In this document: one piece after another, positions 34,431-45,000 of the stretch
Layout: each line of letters starts with the position of its first letter
Numbering within the stretch: the first letter of the stretch is position 1
Assembly (NCBI GenBank): GCA_026075535.2
Contig: AP026542.1
Span: 2,046,001-2,110,000, forward strand
Reading direction: 5' to 3'
DNA length: 64,000 bases
DNA from: Tricholoma matsutake
Lineage: Eukaryota; Basidiomycota; Agaricomycetes; Agaricales; Tricholomataceae
Made by a program: the position numbers and the translations under genes
Notes under the pieces: model-generated
What the model was told of the DNA's origin: nothing
Databases searched by the model: none
Seen by the model: only the letters and a program-made list of their open reading frames with translations

Positions 34431-35234
34431 TAGTGTTTAAAGGTCCAGTCCAGTCCGGTTTTGACTTCCAAATGGGGCAACCAGCAACCGCAACTGGTCT
34501 AGGACCAACCCAGATATTGGAGGACTCCAACCGGACCCTTTAGGACTGGTCCTAATCGGTCCATGGACCAAAAAAAGACTGGTTCAGACCATTTTTTTGT
34601 CATAAAATTTATTGTGCCAAATAACCCATATGTATCTCAACAAATATGACCATCACCTCATATATTATATTCATGGATAGAGATTGTAATGCTCCATAGA
34701 CCGATCCAACATTTAAGCAATTCCGTCAAGATTTGACTGAGATATGGCCAAAACTGAAAGGACATGCATTCAAGTTGCAGTTTGTAGTTTGTAATTGCAC
34801 TCATTTGGGCTGTTATATAAATAAAATCCCATGGTACAGATGATTAGGTGTGTTGTTGTTACTTTTATGATGTTATATAGCTGTACAAAAAAAATTATAG
34901 CTCAGGTAATAAGCAATGCAATCAAAGTTGCTCTGATACAACAAAATACTCATACAAAAATGTTTTTGGTCATATCTCAACCAATTCTTGACCGTTTTTG
35001 ATGATCCAGGGACCGAAAATGAAGTAAATATGTGGGAGTAAGGTCTAACATATGTTGGGACAAAAGACCGGTTGCAACTGGTTTTAACTGGTTTTTCATC
35101 GGTCCTACTATATTTTTCAAAACGAAAGACCAGCAACTGGACTGAAAAAGACCGGTCCATAAATGGACCACTGGTCCAGTTCAGTTCAGTTTTGGTCTTT
35201 TTTTCAGTCCTACAGACTGGACCTTTAAACACTA
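34431..35234. mobile_element. hAT-type element E (804 bp), nested in H
   Basis: Ends TAGTGTTTAAAGGTCCAGTC and complement, as in element D. Flanks TGTCCGAG (34423-34430) and TGTCTGAG (35235-35242) form an 8-bp duplication with one C/T difference. CpG is better kept than in D. Confidence 0.85.
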
Positions 35235-35449
35235 TGTCTGAGTGGAATGCTAGGAATCCACATGGAATCCTAGCAAAGTCTGAGCTCACTCTGAGTTGTC
35301 CAGATGGAATGCTCAGACTAGTCAAATAGTCTGAGCAGCTGCTTGTTCTGAGTGAATTCACAATCAATTTCTGAGTAAAGTCCTAGCAGTCTGAGCTCAG
35401 TCTGAACCAGCTGTGGGACTTCATGGATTTTTGACCAAGTCCCTACAAA

Positions 35450-35536
35450 ATATAAGACACTAGAGGGATTCAAACCAGCAACCTCATGATGCAACCATGT
35501 GACAACCAACAATTTTACCACTCTGCCAAATATGCA
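35450..35536 (-). other. tRNA-like module (type 1) of element H, outward facing
   Basis: A-box-like TGGCAGAGTGG (35528-35518) and B-box-like GGTTTGAATCCC (35476-35465), the best B box of the six modules. Similar in order to the left module of element I. Confidence 0.6.
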
Positions 35537-36709
35537 GTGTAAATCTATATAATTGATCTTATTTATTGACTAATTACATATGATAAGGTAACAAAAAAAG
35601 AAAGCTCATCACTTCAAGTGATGTAAACCCCCCCTATTGTAGAGGGGGCAGCTACTAATTATGGAAGGCCACTGCCTCACTCTCCAGCGAGGCAGTGGGG
35701 TCTGTCCCTCTTCCCCCTCCCCCTTCCCCCTTGGTTGTTGTTGTTGTCCCCATCCCTGTCCCCATTGTCATTGTCCTTCCCAGGTTGTGCTTGCCATCCA
35801 TGCCCCCCTCATTGTTGTGTCCTGTCCTCGCTGTTCTCACCATCTGGGCTATCTTTGTTGTTCCTGTGGTGATTGTCATCCTGGTTCTCTGTCCCTGCCA
35901 CCACTGTTTGCTGGTTGTGCCCCCTGCTGGCATCAGTGGTGTTCCCACCATCATCCCCTTCTTCATGGTTGTGAGCCTGCCATTCTCATTGTCCCCCGTC
36001 CTTGGTGCCATCCTCACTTCCATTGGCACCATTGTGTTTGTCCACCAGCGGTATTGGGGTGTTGGTTATCAGTGTTGCCTGGCCCTAGTTGTGGTCCTGA
36101 GGGGGTTGGGTCATTGGTGGTGGGTCTTGTTATGCCATCCCACCATTGTGGCAGTGGCATTACCTGTTTCAAGAGGTGGTGGGGTGGTTAGTGGTTATGG
36201 TGGGGTCAGGGGTGTTTTATGTGCATACTTTGTGGTCATCCCCTACCCTGGCCTCCTGCTACCTCCTAGTGTATTCCTATCTCTAAAAAAACCCTCACAC
36301 CCCATTTGGATTGGCAGGGTGGGCCATACATCATGTGTTGTCATTGTAAAAGTAGTAGATAACCTAAAATCTAAAAATAACAGAAAAAACTTGTTAGAAC
36401 TTCAAAAAGAACAAAAAGAACAATAAAAATTCTTAGATCACATGTCGATGGCTGTCAAATCTGTATGTGATGTGGCACTCTTGCGGCCATGCAGTTCATT
36501 GTTTGCTGTTGATGGATGGCTGTGGGGGTGGTGTTTGCAGCTGTTGATGGCAGTGGGAGGCAGTGGGCAGTGGTGGGAAGCAGCAGTGTCGGCAGTGGTG
36601 GTGGTGAGGTGGTGATAGTGTGTGTTGGCTGTGATGACATGGCCTGTGCATGCATTTGGCATTGCACAGCCACTAGAAATAGCACATAGGTAAAGTATGT
36701 ACATACCTT

Positions 36710-36796
36710 TCTAAGCCTCTGTGGTCTAGTGGTTTAATGTGTGCATTTATGGGTTACATAATTGGGGGTTTGACTCCTGGTTAAAACAGTACTTTT
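36710..36796 (+). other. tRNA-like module (type 2) of element H, outward facing
   Basis: A-box-like TGGTCTAGTGG (36722-36732) and B-box-like GGGTTTGACTCC (36766-36777), with a T4 run at 36793-36796. Confidence 0.6.
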
Positions 36797-37062
36797 ATTA
36801 AATACGTAGGTGATCTCAGACTGCTTGGACTGCTTGGACTTGTCCTACCATTTCTGCATCATTCTGTGCAGAGTCTGAATGGAATCCTACCTTGCAAATC
36901 TGAGTCCTAGCTCTCTGCTAGGATTCTGCATGGACTCAGCTCAGACTCAGAATGGAAATTTGGCTGGCAATTCTGCCAAATCAATTGCTAGGACAGTCTG
37001 AGCAGACAGTTTGGATTCCACTTGGATTAGGTGGGGGAGTGTAAAGACCTCCATACTTTTGT

Positions 37063-37906
37063 TACCAGTCTTCACCAATCAGTCACTATTTCTTTTGGAA
37101 TCTTTTCAGAGTCACCTCATAGACCTACCCTAGGCTCTGCATTTTACTTAACCTCCTATTCACTGATACTGACATTTGGCCTGCATCCACCTCATTCTAT
37201 TACAGGGGTTTATTGCCAACACCCAATGGCTTCCTTGATGATGCTGCTCTTGCACACCTCACTACCTTACAACATAAGCAGCTTGTTTTGTGCTTGGCAA
37301 CCAATTGTCATGCAATTTCCACCCACCTTGCGGGTCAAATCTGGGGGATCATGCATTGCTCATTCTCTCCATACCACCCTCTTCCAGCTGCTACTGCAGC
37401 CTAAAATACTGTATATCTCCCACCATCCTTATCACACATTACTACATCTCCTACTTCCCATGTTTCCATCACCCACTCTCCACTATAAATCCCCTTACCT
37501 ACATATACTTCTTTACTTTTTCTTCCATACTTTACTTGCCTAGTGTCAATGAGGTATGCTTTACACCTTACCTGAGTTACTTATGTAATGGAGTCAACCT
37601 AATCATATCATATCATATTATGTGAGCATAGTGTGTACACTTATCTTGGTAAGTCTAAATGGTGCCTGGGGAGGGAAATAATGCCAGTGTTGGGCTTTTA
37701 TGGAAACAAGCCTTATAATAATGGGTGAGGCACTGGATCACCCACTGTTATAAAGCTCAGTTTGTGGGAGTGGAGACACCAGATCACTCACTATTATAAG
37801 GCTGGGTTTGTGGGAAGATCAGGTGGGAAGGTTAGGTGAAGTGGTCACACATCTATCATAAACATGTACAAACAATACACCAGAAGGTGAAAGTTGTGGC
37901 CTCAGT
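37063..37906. other. Unassigned DNA between H and K2
   Basis: No domain recognised. Continues the sequence left of H. A loosely repeated block around TCACTCACTATTATAAG / TCACCCACTGTTATAA lies near 37.74-37.80 kb. Confidence 0.3.
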
Positions 37907-37914
37907 AGGGGGGG

Positions 37915-38808
37915 CAAGGGGGTGTCAGCACAGGAATCCTGGACCAGATGTAGGGGGGGGGGGTTCTGCTGGAGGCCAAAAAAAAAATTTTACCAAGGTG
38001 AAAATGACATTGATAGGCATCGATAACCAATGATTTGCTGTTGTAGGCTCTGTCAATCATTAGTATGCCTTTGTAGTACTACCCTTTACAATATACCAGG
38101 TGATTTATTGTAACAAAACTTGAAAAAAACCCTGTTCATGCTGGACCAGTTGTTAGGATAGCCAAGGGGCTGTGCAAGCATGCACAATGCCTGTTTTGGT
38201 ATTTTTTATTGTTCTCTCCATTTCAATGTCACTCACTCCATTTTAGTTACTTTATTTATCTTCCTTGGTAATTATACTACTCCTAGTATTACATAGGTTG
38301 TCTATTGTTGTTGTAGTACCCATCTGTTTGCCTCCTGAGCTCACTGAGGTCAAACACAATTCCTATATTATTTGTTGTTTGTTCTCACACTTCTAACAAC
38401 TCGTGACACATAATCCAACACCAGTGACCATGTATACTTGTAAATAATAAAACCTGGGGATGTCGAAATGGCCCATAGTCCATGGAAATGACTCAGACTT
38501 CTTCAACTTGAAGAAATGTGGTGCTCAGCAGATACTAAGTAGTGTTCACTTGATTGCAAACTTGCAGTAGGCTATGAGAACTCAATTCTGTAAGAGGATG
38601 GCTGGAAAGCCTCTGAGAGTTCAGTTGGTATACTCAATGACATTTTTACTTTATTTTATTTTATACTGATATCATCAATGATGAATTTGGGGGAAAACAT
38701 GTACACATGATCAAAACATGCCTTATATGGCAGGAGGGGTGGGGTCTCGAGGGCCTTGAAAAAAAAAACCAATGTCATATGAAAAATTCCCATCCCAACA
38801 CCCCCTTG
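37915..38808. mobile_element. hAT-type MITE K2 (894 bp)
   Basis: Same ends as K1: CAAGGGGGTGT at the left and ATTCCCATCCCAACACCCC at the right, with similar interior. The flanks (AGGGGGGG and GGCAGGGG) do not give a clear duplication. Near the left end it has a G9 run. Confidence 0.75.
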
Positions 38809-39474
38809 GGCAGGGGATACACCATTAGGGTACAAAAAAATGTTATACATTACAGGTGTATATTAGAGGCTCTTTGTAACAACTGCTGCTGTAGAGCTTT
38901 TGACTTTTGCTGTAAAAAAATTGTCACATATCACCAAAGTAAAATACCTCATTCAATTCTATCACCTTTTATCTTCCACCTGCCTTCTCCCACACATACC
39001 TGTAGGTAACAGTAGAGTATCTGGCTATTCAAACATAAGTTACATATAACATATAAAGACTTGGACATATTGTTTGAATGACACTATATTCATTAATTGT
39101 CACATCATCTCTGGGACTCCCAAGTATATGTGATGTGACAGGGCAGGGGAATTCCACATCATTTGGACTGGCCCAAATGTAACATGGGGCTGCCCACAGC
39201 AGTTGGACCTCCTCAAGGTATACTTGGTCCAGATATAGTTCTGTAGGGCAGACCAAACTGCCTTTTAGGCCTTCCCAATGGGATGTCCAGGCCTAAGCAT
39301 GGGGAGGACCATGGAGCTAGAACTATCCCCTGGTCTTAGGCCTACTTAGGGTAGTCTTTCTTGGTGGGACAATCTACCCTAAGTAGGGAGTCAGGGGTGG
39401 TTGCCTGAAGTGCACATGGCAATGTCTAGATTTATCCAGGATTGATCTGGTTGTTCCATCTTCTATCCATTTTC
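38809..39474. other. Unassigned spacer with hairpins
   Basis: No gene recognised. Two perfect inverted repeats: TGTCACATCA/TGATGTGACA (39098-39107 and 39131-39140) and CCTACTTAGGGTAG/CTACCCTAAGTAGG (39341-39354 and 39374-39387, 19-base loop). Confidence 0.4.
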
Positions 39475-39478
39475 ATGG

Positions 39479-39618
39479 TGGACACCCCAGAGGTGCCCTA
39501 TAGCAATGGTGAGGCCATGAGATGGTATAGCAATGCTGAACTAGGACAATGTGACTACATGACTCTACCAACATGGTCACATGACTACCTGGAGTAGGTG
39601 ACCACTCACCCTACTCCA
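39479..39618 (-). repeat. 3' LTR of Q1
   Basis: Matches 41668-41807 nearly base for base. On the minus strand it begins TGGAGTAGGGTGAGTGG and ends GGGGTGTCCA (TG...CA). Confidence 0.8.
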
Positions 39619-39763
39619 TGTGCCCCTCTCCAAGATGGTGATGTCCCTGTCGCCTCTGAAAAGAAGAAAAAGAAGGAAAAAGAAAAAGAAACAATAGGTA
39701 TATGAATAATAAAACCAATGTAATAAAAAAAATCTATGTGTGATATAAAAAATAATAGACAAC

Positions 39764-41418
39764 TCAACATGGTGCCCATCCCAAAGCTCGGAGCACTCTA
39801 CTCAGATCCACCAGTTGAGGTTCACTATCCCAATGGGACCCGTGCTCCATACTGGCTGACCTCATCAAGTGAAAGCATGGATCGGGGGGTTCCTCATTTG
39901 ATTACAACAATGGGTTTGCCTTTGTATAGAGTCGAAAGGTCGGGAGGTATTCAAACATAGTACCAAAAGGTCTTGTGGTGGTGGTGACTGAGAGACAATA
40001 GGTAATAACTCAGTATCCTCTGCCCAGTCAAAACACAGGGTGGGGTCGAGCACAGGTGGTGGTGTGGGTGTGAGTTGTTGTTCTGGGGGTTTGACCAACT
40101 CATCATGCAGGAGGGTGGAACGGGAGACTTGGGGCTCAGGCTGGGGGTCTATGACAATGGTGGGGCTGGGTTTCGTTGAGACCTCGATGCCTTCTGACAA
40201 GTGGGGCCAATCATCATCCCAGGGCTCTGTCTGCACCACGGCCATTCTCCGTTCACGCCTGTACATCACCTGGATGCTGGCATTGACAATGACAGGGCTG
40301 GTTGTGGTTGTCCAGGTGTCAACATTGGCAGTGGGGGCAGTGATGATGATGACAGTGTCCATCTGGGTGGCAGAGTCAATGGTGGGGGAGTGGTAGCATC
40401 AATGGGGGGGTTGGGGAACGAGCTGGGGGGCTGTTAATGGTCCAGGGAGTGTGTGCCATCATTTTTCAGCTGTGGCCTGTGGTCCAGAGTGGGGCAGAGC
40501 GGGGGATACAACTGTCATCGATGGACATGTTGGCAATGATGTGGCAGTGATGGTGGGTAAGGGGGGGCTGGTAATGAGGGCTGTGGCATCGTTCTCGGTC
40601 TGAGTAGCTGCCTGTGTAGTTTTTGTAGTAGTCTGCATATTGAAGTTGACACAGAGTGCTGTGTGCATGTTTTTCAGTGAGTTGGGGTCTTCTTGGTCAG
40701 GCGGCTCCATTTGAAGGGCAGTACAGTGACATTCAGGGGTGTTGTTGGTCTGCACAGCCATTTCTTCAGTCCTAGGTGCTACCTGGGTGCTAGTGTCAAT
40801 CCAAGTGGTCGTTTTGGGGTCAGTTTGGACTTTGGCATCATCAAGGAGGACAGTGCCTTGCCACAACTTGCAAGCATGAGCCTCCTTCAAGATGCACAGG
40901 CCTGGGCCATGGCCTTTGGTGAGCCACTTCTGTCATTCACTGTACTCCCCTGCTTGTAGTCCTTTCCCTATCCCTTCAGATTGGCCCTCCTCATACTTCT
41001 GGACTTCTACTTCCTCATTCATCACCCTGGCCTCCTTATACCCTGCTTCTCGTCCCTCTCTGTAACTCTCTGTCTTTGCATCCTCCAAACAGTCCTTGCC
41101 ATCCTCAAGCCCATCTTCATATCCAATCTTCCTTCCTTCTTCCCATCCATCGAGTCGAGCTTCATCCAAGAGTACTTGGACTTCTTCATGTGTATAAGTA
41201 AACAGTTCAAGTGGTCGCGACATTGCATCATTTGTTGGTGACATGGCTATGGCTGTGTCGACGACACACATTGTGTTGTTGGCGTCATTCACAGCTGGTT
41301 CCTCTGGGCTTGTAGTAGCTGTAGCTGTAGTGGTGACAGAATGTATTGCAATGGATTTACTGGCATTTTCATGCTGTTTCTTCTTCTGGGCTCATTTGCC
41401 TTGTCCTGGGCCTGGCAT
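39764..41418 (-). pseudogene. gag-like coiled-coil protein of Q1
   Basis: Starts MPGPGQGK at 41418. The N-terminal part is basic, then LFTYTHEEVQVLLDEARLDG is followed by repeated EG/DG-spaced helical segments (KIGYEDGLEDGKDC), a Thr/Gln-rich region with repeated VQT and TQTEND-type motifs, a Pro-rich part, FDWAEDTELLPI (near 40.02 kb), and the end DLSRVLRALGWAPC (stop at 39764). The same order occurs in Q2. Such proteins are common in mushroom genomes, but I know no proven function; a gag role is inferred from the LTR context. In-frame TGA codons follow MPGPGQGK, near 40.94 kb and 40.47 kb, so it is dead. Confidence 0.7.
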
Positions 41419-41667
41419 GTTGGCAAGTGGGGTAATGATGAGACTGGGGTTGAGCTAAGTGTATACTGGGGGCTCAGAACTCAAAGACACAAGCTAGGAT
41501 ACTCAAAATGCAAGACAATAGACACGAGACGCAAAGGAAAGCTCAGGAATGCAAGATGAGACTCAGAATGCGAATTAGACCAAAGACTGAAAGCCCAGTG
41601 ATGTGGCACTCAAAACACAAGACTCAGAGGCTTTAAAGAGAGTTGAATCTTGCTCTCATCACCAAGA

Positions 41668-41807
41668 TGGACACCCCAGAGGTGCCCTATAGCAATGGTG
41701 AGGCCACGAGATGGTATAGCAATGCTGAACTATGACAATGTGACAATGTGACTTTACCAACATGGTCGCGTGACTACCTGGAGTAGGTGACCACTCACCC
41801 TACTCCA
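41668..41807 (-). repeat. 5' LTR of Q1
   Basis: 140 bp, direct repeat of the left LTR. The ATGG duplication lies immediately to its right. Confidence 0.8.
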
Positions 41808-42045
41808 ATGGCCCACCCACCTCTCCCTTTCTCTCTTTGGTTCATGATTTTATCTAATACAATGGAGTTATCAGAGGACAGAGAGAGGGTCACATGACTG
41901 ACTACTGTTGTATTACTATGTTACTATTTTAATATCTACCTACACTACATAAGTAGCTAAAGACATACTAAAAAGTAAGCCTCAATAGACCTAGATATGG
42001 AGAGACCAGAAAAAACATCCACCAATACTGTATGTGCTCAACCAT

Positions 42046-45000
42046 TAGGGCTGTGCACTGTCCATATTACGGGTACAGCCATCAGCATTATGGGTCAAAC
42101 GGGTTGCCCACATAGACAGCCGTACTGTTTCTACTTGACCAACATTGCTAAATGGGATGGGATGGGTCTAAAACAGGTACCAATGGCCATCAACGGCCAT
42201 TGTCCTATGTAATCTAGTCACTAAAACACCAGCAATATTTTGAATACAAGGTACAATAAAATAAATGTTCAGAAGTGGGTATGAAGCACAGAAAAGACAA
42301 AAACAAAACAAAAACTAGTCATGCTGAGCACTACAATCAACATGAGAACTCTAATAGTCTTGGGTTTAAGGCTTGCACGATGAAGGAAAATTGTGTCCCG
42401 ACCACCTGAAAAGATATGCTCGACTGCGACAGCAGATCCTAGAACCCAACCAATAATCCTAATGAGTATACAGCATCCACAAAGATAGCTGCAGAACAAA
42501 TACCTGGAATGGAGAAAATATCATGGGCAAGACGATAAAGATTCAGAAACTGTGCACACTGCTGGTGCCACCACTGAATAGGGTTACAGGTTTTGAAGTC
42601 TTCTTGTGGCATGTTCCAGAACTCAGTTAATTTGTCGACAGCAGCACACTTTTGGCGGTACCTTGCAGTATAATTCTTCTGTGGCAAACTGCTGGGATTT
42701 GATGCAGTCAATGTAGGCTCCGAGGTCACAGAAAGTAAAGATGATGTTGGGGTGGAGGAAAGACGAGTAGAGTTAAATAAGTTTTGAGGCGAGTTATAGT
42801 TAGTGTCAAAGTGTAAACGGAGATTCAGTTTTGAAGACTCAAGCTGTGCAAGGAGAGTCGAGTCATGGGCAAAATCCTCCTGTAGAGCATCATAAGATAT
42901 GCGAGGGTCTAAGACTGAAATCATTATGAGTACATGCATGTAATGGCACATGAGAATTTATAACACTCACGAGATGACCAGAGATAATATGGTGATGTAT
43001 CAATTTTATAGTAATAATCACTGAGTTTGCGGTGTGCGTCTGTAAGGCCCTGCTTAAGAGAAGGTGGGACAGAGTCTGGAAGATTGCGAATGATTTCACA
43101 AAGCTCATCCTGGAGGCCACAAAACACAGCATGCGTTGTTGAAAGCATCAGTGTTCGGGTTGTGGACATCTGAGTTGTTGCAGCTTGAAAAGACTTCAAC
43201 CAGGTAGCAGCAAGTTCAATGGCCTCCCACTCTTCAGCTGACAGTGTGAACAACCAGAGGTCTCAGTGAACATGCGAGAAGGAGTCCACAGCTGCACAAT
43301 AGTCAAGTGCACAACCTGGCTATGAATCAGAATAAAATCATATATGTGAGTGAGCAAGCTTATGAAGCATTTGATGAGTCAATGACCATCAAGTTTTAAC
43401 ATCGAGGATAAGTATAAGATTTGGTTGTGATGTACCATTCTGAGAATTTGCAGTTTGAATTTGTTGGGCCCAACTCTCTCGACGCTGAGGAGTCGACCAA
43501 ACTGAGCGAACAATTCTTCGAAGCTAAAATAAAATCCCAATGAGAGATGAACAACAATCCTTGTTAATGAAGATAACCTTTTGAACTGCCACCTTTACAA
43601 GATCAGTGGGTTCTGGGCCAATTACTTCATTGTCCACCTCATCTTCAGTGGCTGTAGCATCGAGATCATGCTCACAATCAAGACCAACATTGTCATTGTC
43701 TTGATAGTTGACATTTGAGCTCACCTGTGTGGCATTGGATTTTGACATGATGCCTATCCCCTCGAGCAGCTGAACTGTGATTCAATAGGGTACCAGGCAA
43801 GTATGAGTTCAGGACATACCTTTATAGCTGCAAGATGGATAGTATGCGGCATGCATCACATACGTGCCGCAGAAGCTGAAAATTCAATACCTGCACCTTG
43901 ACTCTGTGACTCCAAAGCCTCCATCAATGTGTTGTTATTACTAGCATTATCCATCATTATACCAATTATCTAGCAGGGTTTTCAATCAATTGAGGCTAAC
44001 AAACAACAAAATATTATTTGAACAAACCTTGTCCTGAATATCATATGTCTCCAACATTGACCAGACAACGGCAGCCATGTTCTCTCCAGAGTGTTGCCCA
44101 ACTAACTCTTGAAAGTCAATAAGAAGTTCCTCTAGAGTAAACGTGAGCAATAGTCGAACAAGTAACCATTGGAAGACTCACCGCACTCCCCTTCATTTGT
44201 GATGTAGTGCACAACAATGGCAAAAAAAGTGTAGCAATTACTAGATGTCCAGGCATTGAGTGAAAGACTAATCTTTCCCTCCAGAGCCTTTGAGATGAAA
44301 AAACTTAGCAAAGAACATGTTATAACTGAGAAACCATACCGCAAACATAGCCTTAATATGCTCAACATTCTCCTCACCAAGCTTCATTACCCGCCTTCGA
44401 ATGCCATCCTGTTTGGGCAGCATGAATTTACCAGTTCTGCCATAGCTCATAGCCACAATAAATTCTGGCTTCTCAACTTCCTCGAACGGCTGATCACAAG
44501 CCACCATCCATTCAATTAAAAGTTGCTCAAACTTCTCTTGATCCCAAGGTTCCTAAGAGTATTCATGAACACCCATCAAGAAAGATATTGGACATGTTAT
44601 GTACCGCTCCCTTTGCCTGCTGCTTCATGAATGCCTCCTTGATACTTGAAGCTTGCTCCTCGATTATCTTGAGATACTCCACTTGAAGTGAGTTATTGAA
44701 AGTCTTCTTTCTGGAAGCCATAAGGATCTCATCAGCAGTATGAGTCTCATGCCCCTTCATGACAAGATAGAGATTATGCATTGCCTTGAAGTTTGTGTGG
44801 ATATGTGCGATCATGGCTGGCAGAACATCAGAAATAAGGAAACAGAACAGTAAAGAAACTTACTGTGGAGATTATGATTGCTTGCTTTCGTGATGATAAA
44901 AATCTTGTGAGTGCTGTGATAGCACCAATAATGTGAATCACTGGGATTTCCTATGTTTCCTTCACTGTTCACTTCCCATGGTTTGTAGAAATGGTAGATG

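Larger units (their letters stand above)
34385..37051. mobile_element. Paired-tRNA-like TIR element H (2.7 kb, with E nested)
   Basis: Ends TTTACACTCCCCACC and, inverted at the right, GAGGTCTTTACACTCCCCC. The flanks CATACTTTCTGT (34373-34384) and CATACTTTTGT (37052-37062) look like a decayed target duplication. Subterminal arrays of CTCAGAC/GTCTGAG lie at both ends. Order: type 1 tRNA-like module (minus), a CCCCCC...GGGGGG hairpin (35629-35648), a CT/GT-rich tract, a weak intron-like segment (36350-36430, minus), a GGTGGTGG tract, type 2 module (plus). Element E sits near the left end. The order matches element I. Confidence 0.7.
39479..41807 (-). mobile_element. Short-LTR retrotransposon Q1 encoding only a gag-like protein
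   Basis: Two 140-bp direct repeats (39479-39618 and 41668-41807) flanked by a 4-bp duplication ATGG (39475-39478 and 41808-41811). Just inside the minus-strand 5' LTR is TCTTGGTGATGAGAGCAAG, where TGGTGATGAGAGC suits a tRNA primer site; GGAGAGGGGCACA precedes the 3' LTR like a polypurine tract. Inside is one long decayed gene and no reverse transcriptase. A homologous element is Q2. Confidence 0.8.

Noticed and set aside
35695..36426. 243-codon plus-strand frame rich in Val, Leu and Pro
   Set aside because: Lies within TIR element H, has low-complexity hydrophobic composition and overlaps an intron-like segment; the corresponding parts of G and I are not open.
14378..36796. Six tRNA-like modules as true tRNA genes
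   Set aside because: Box motifs are present but acceptor and T stems pair poorly and anticodons cannot be assigned; called tRNA-like only.
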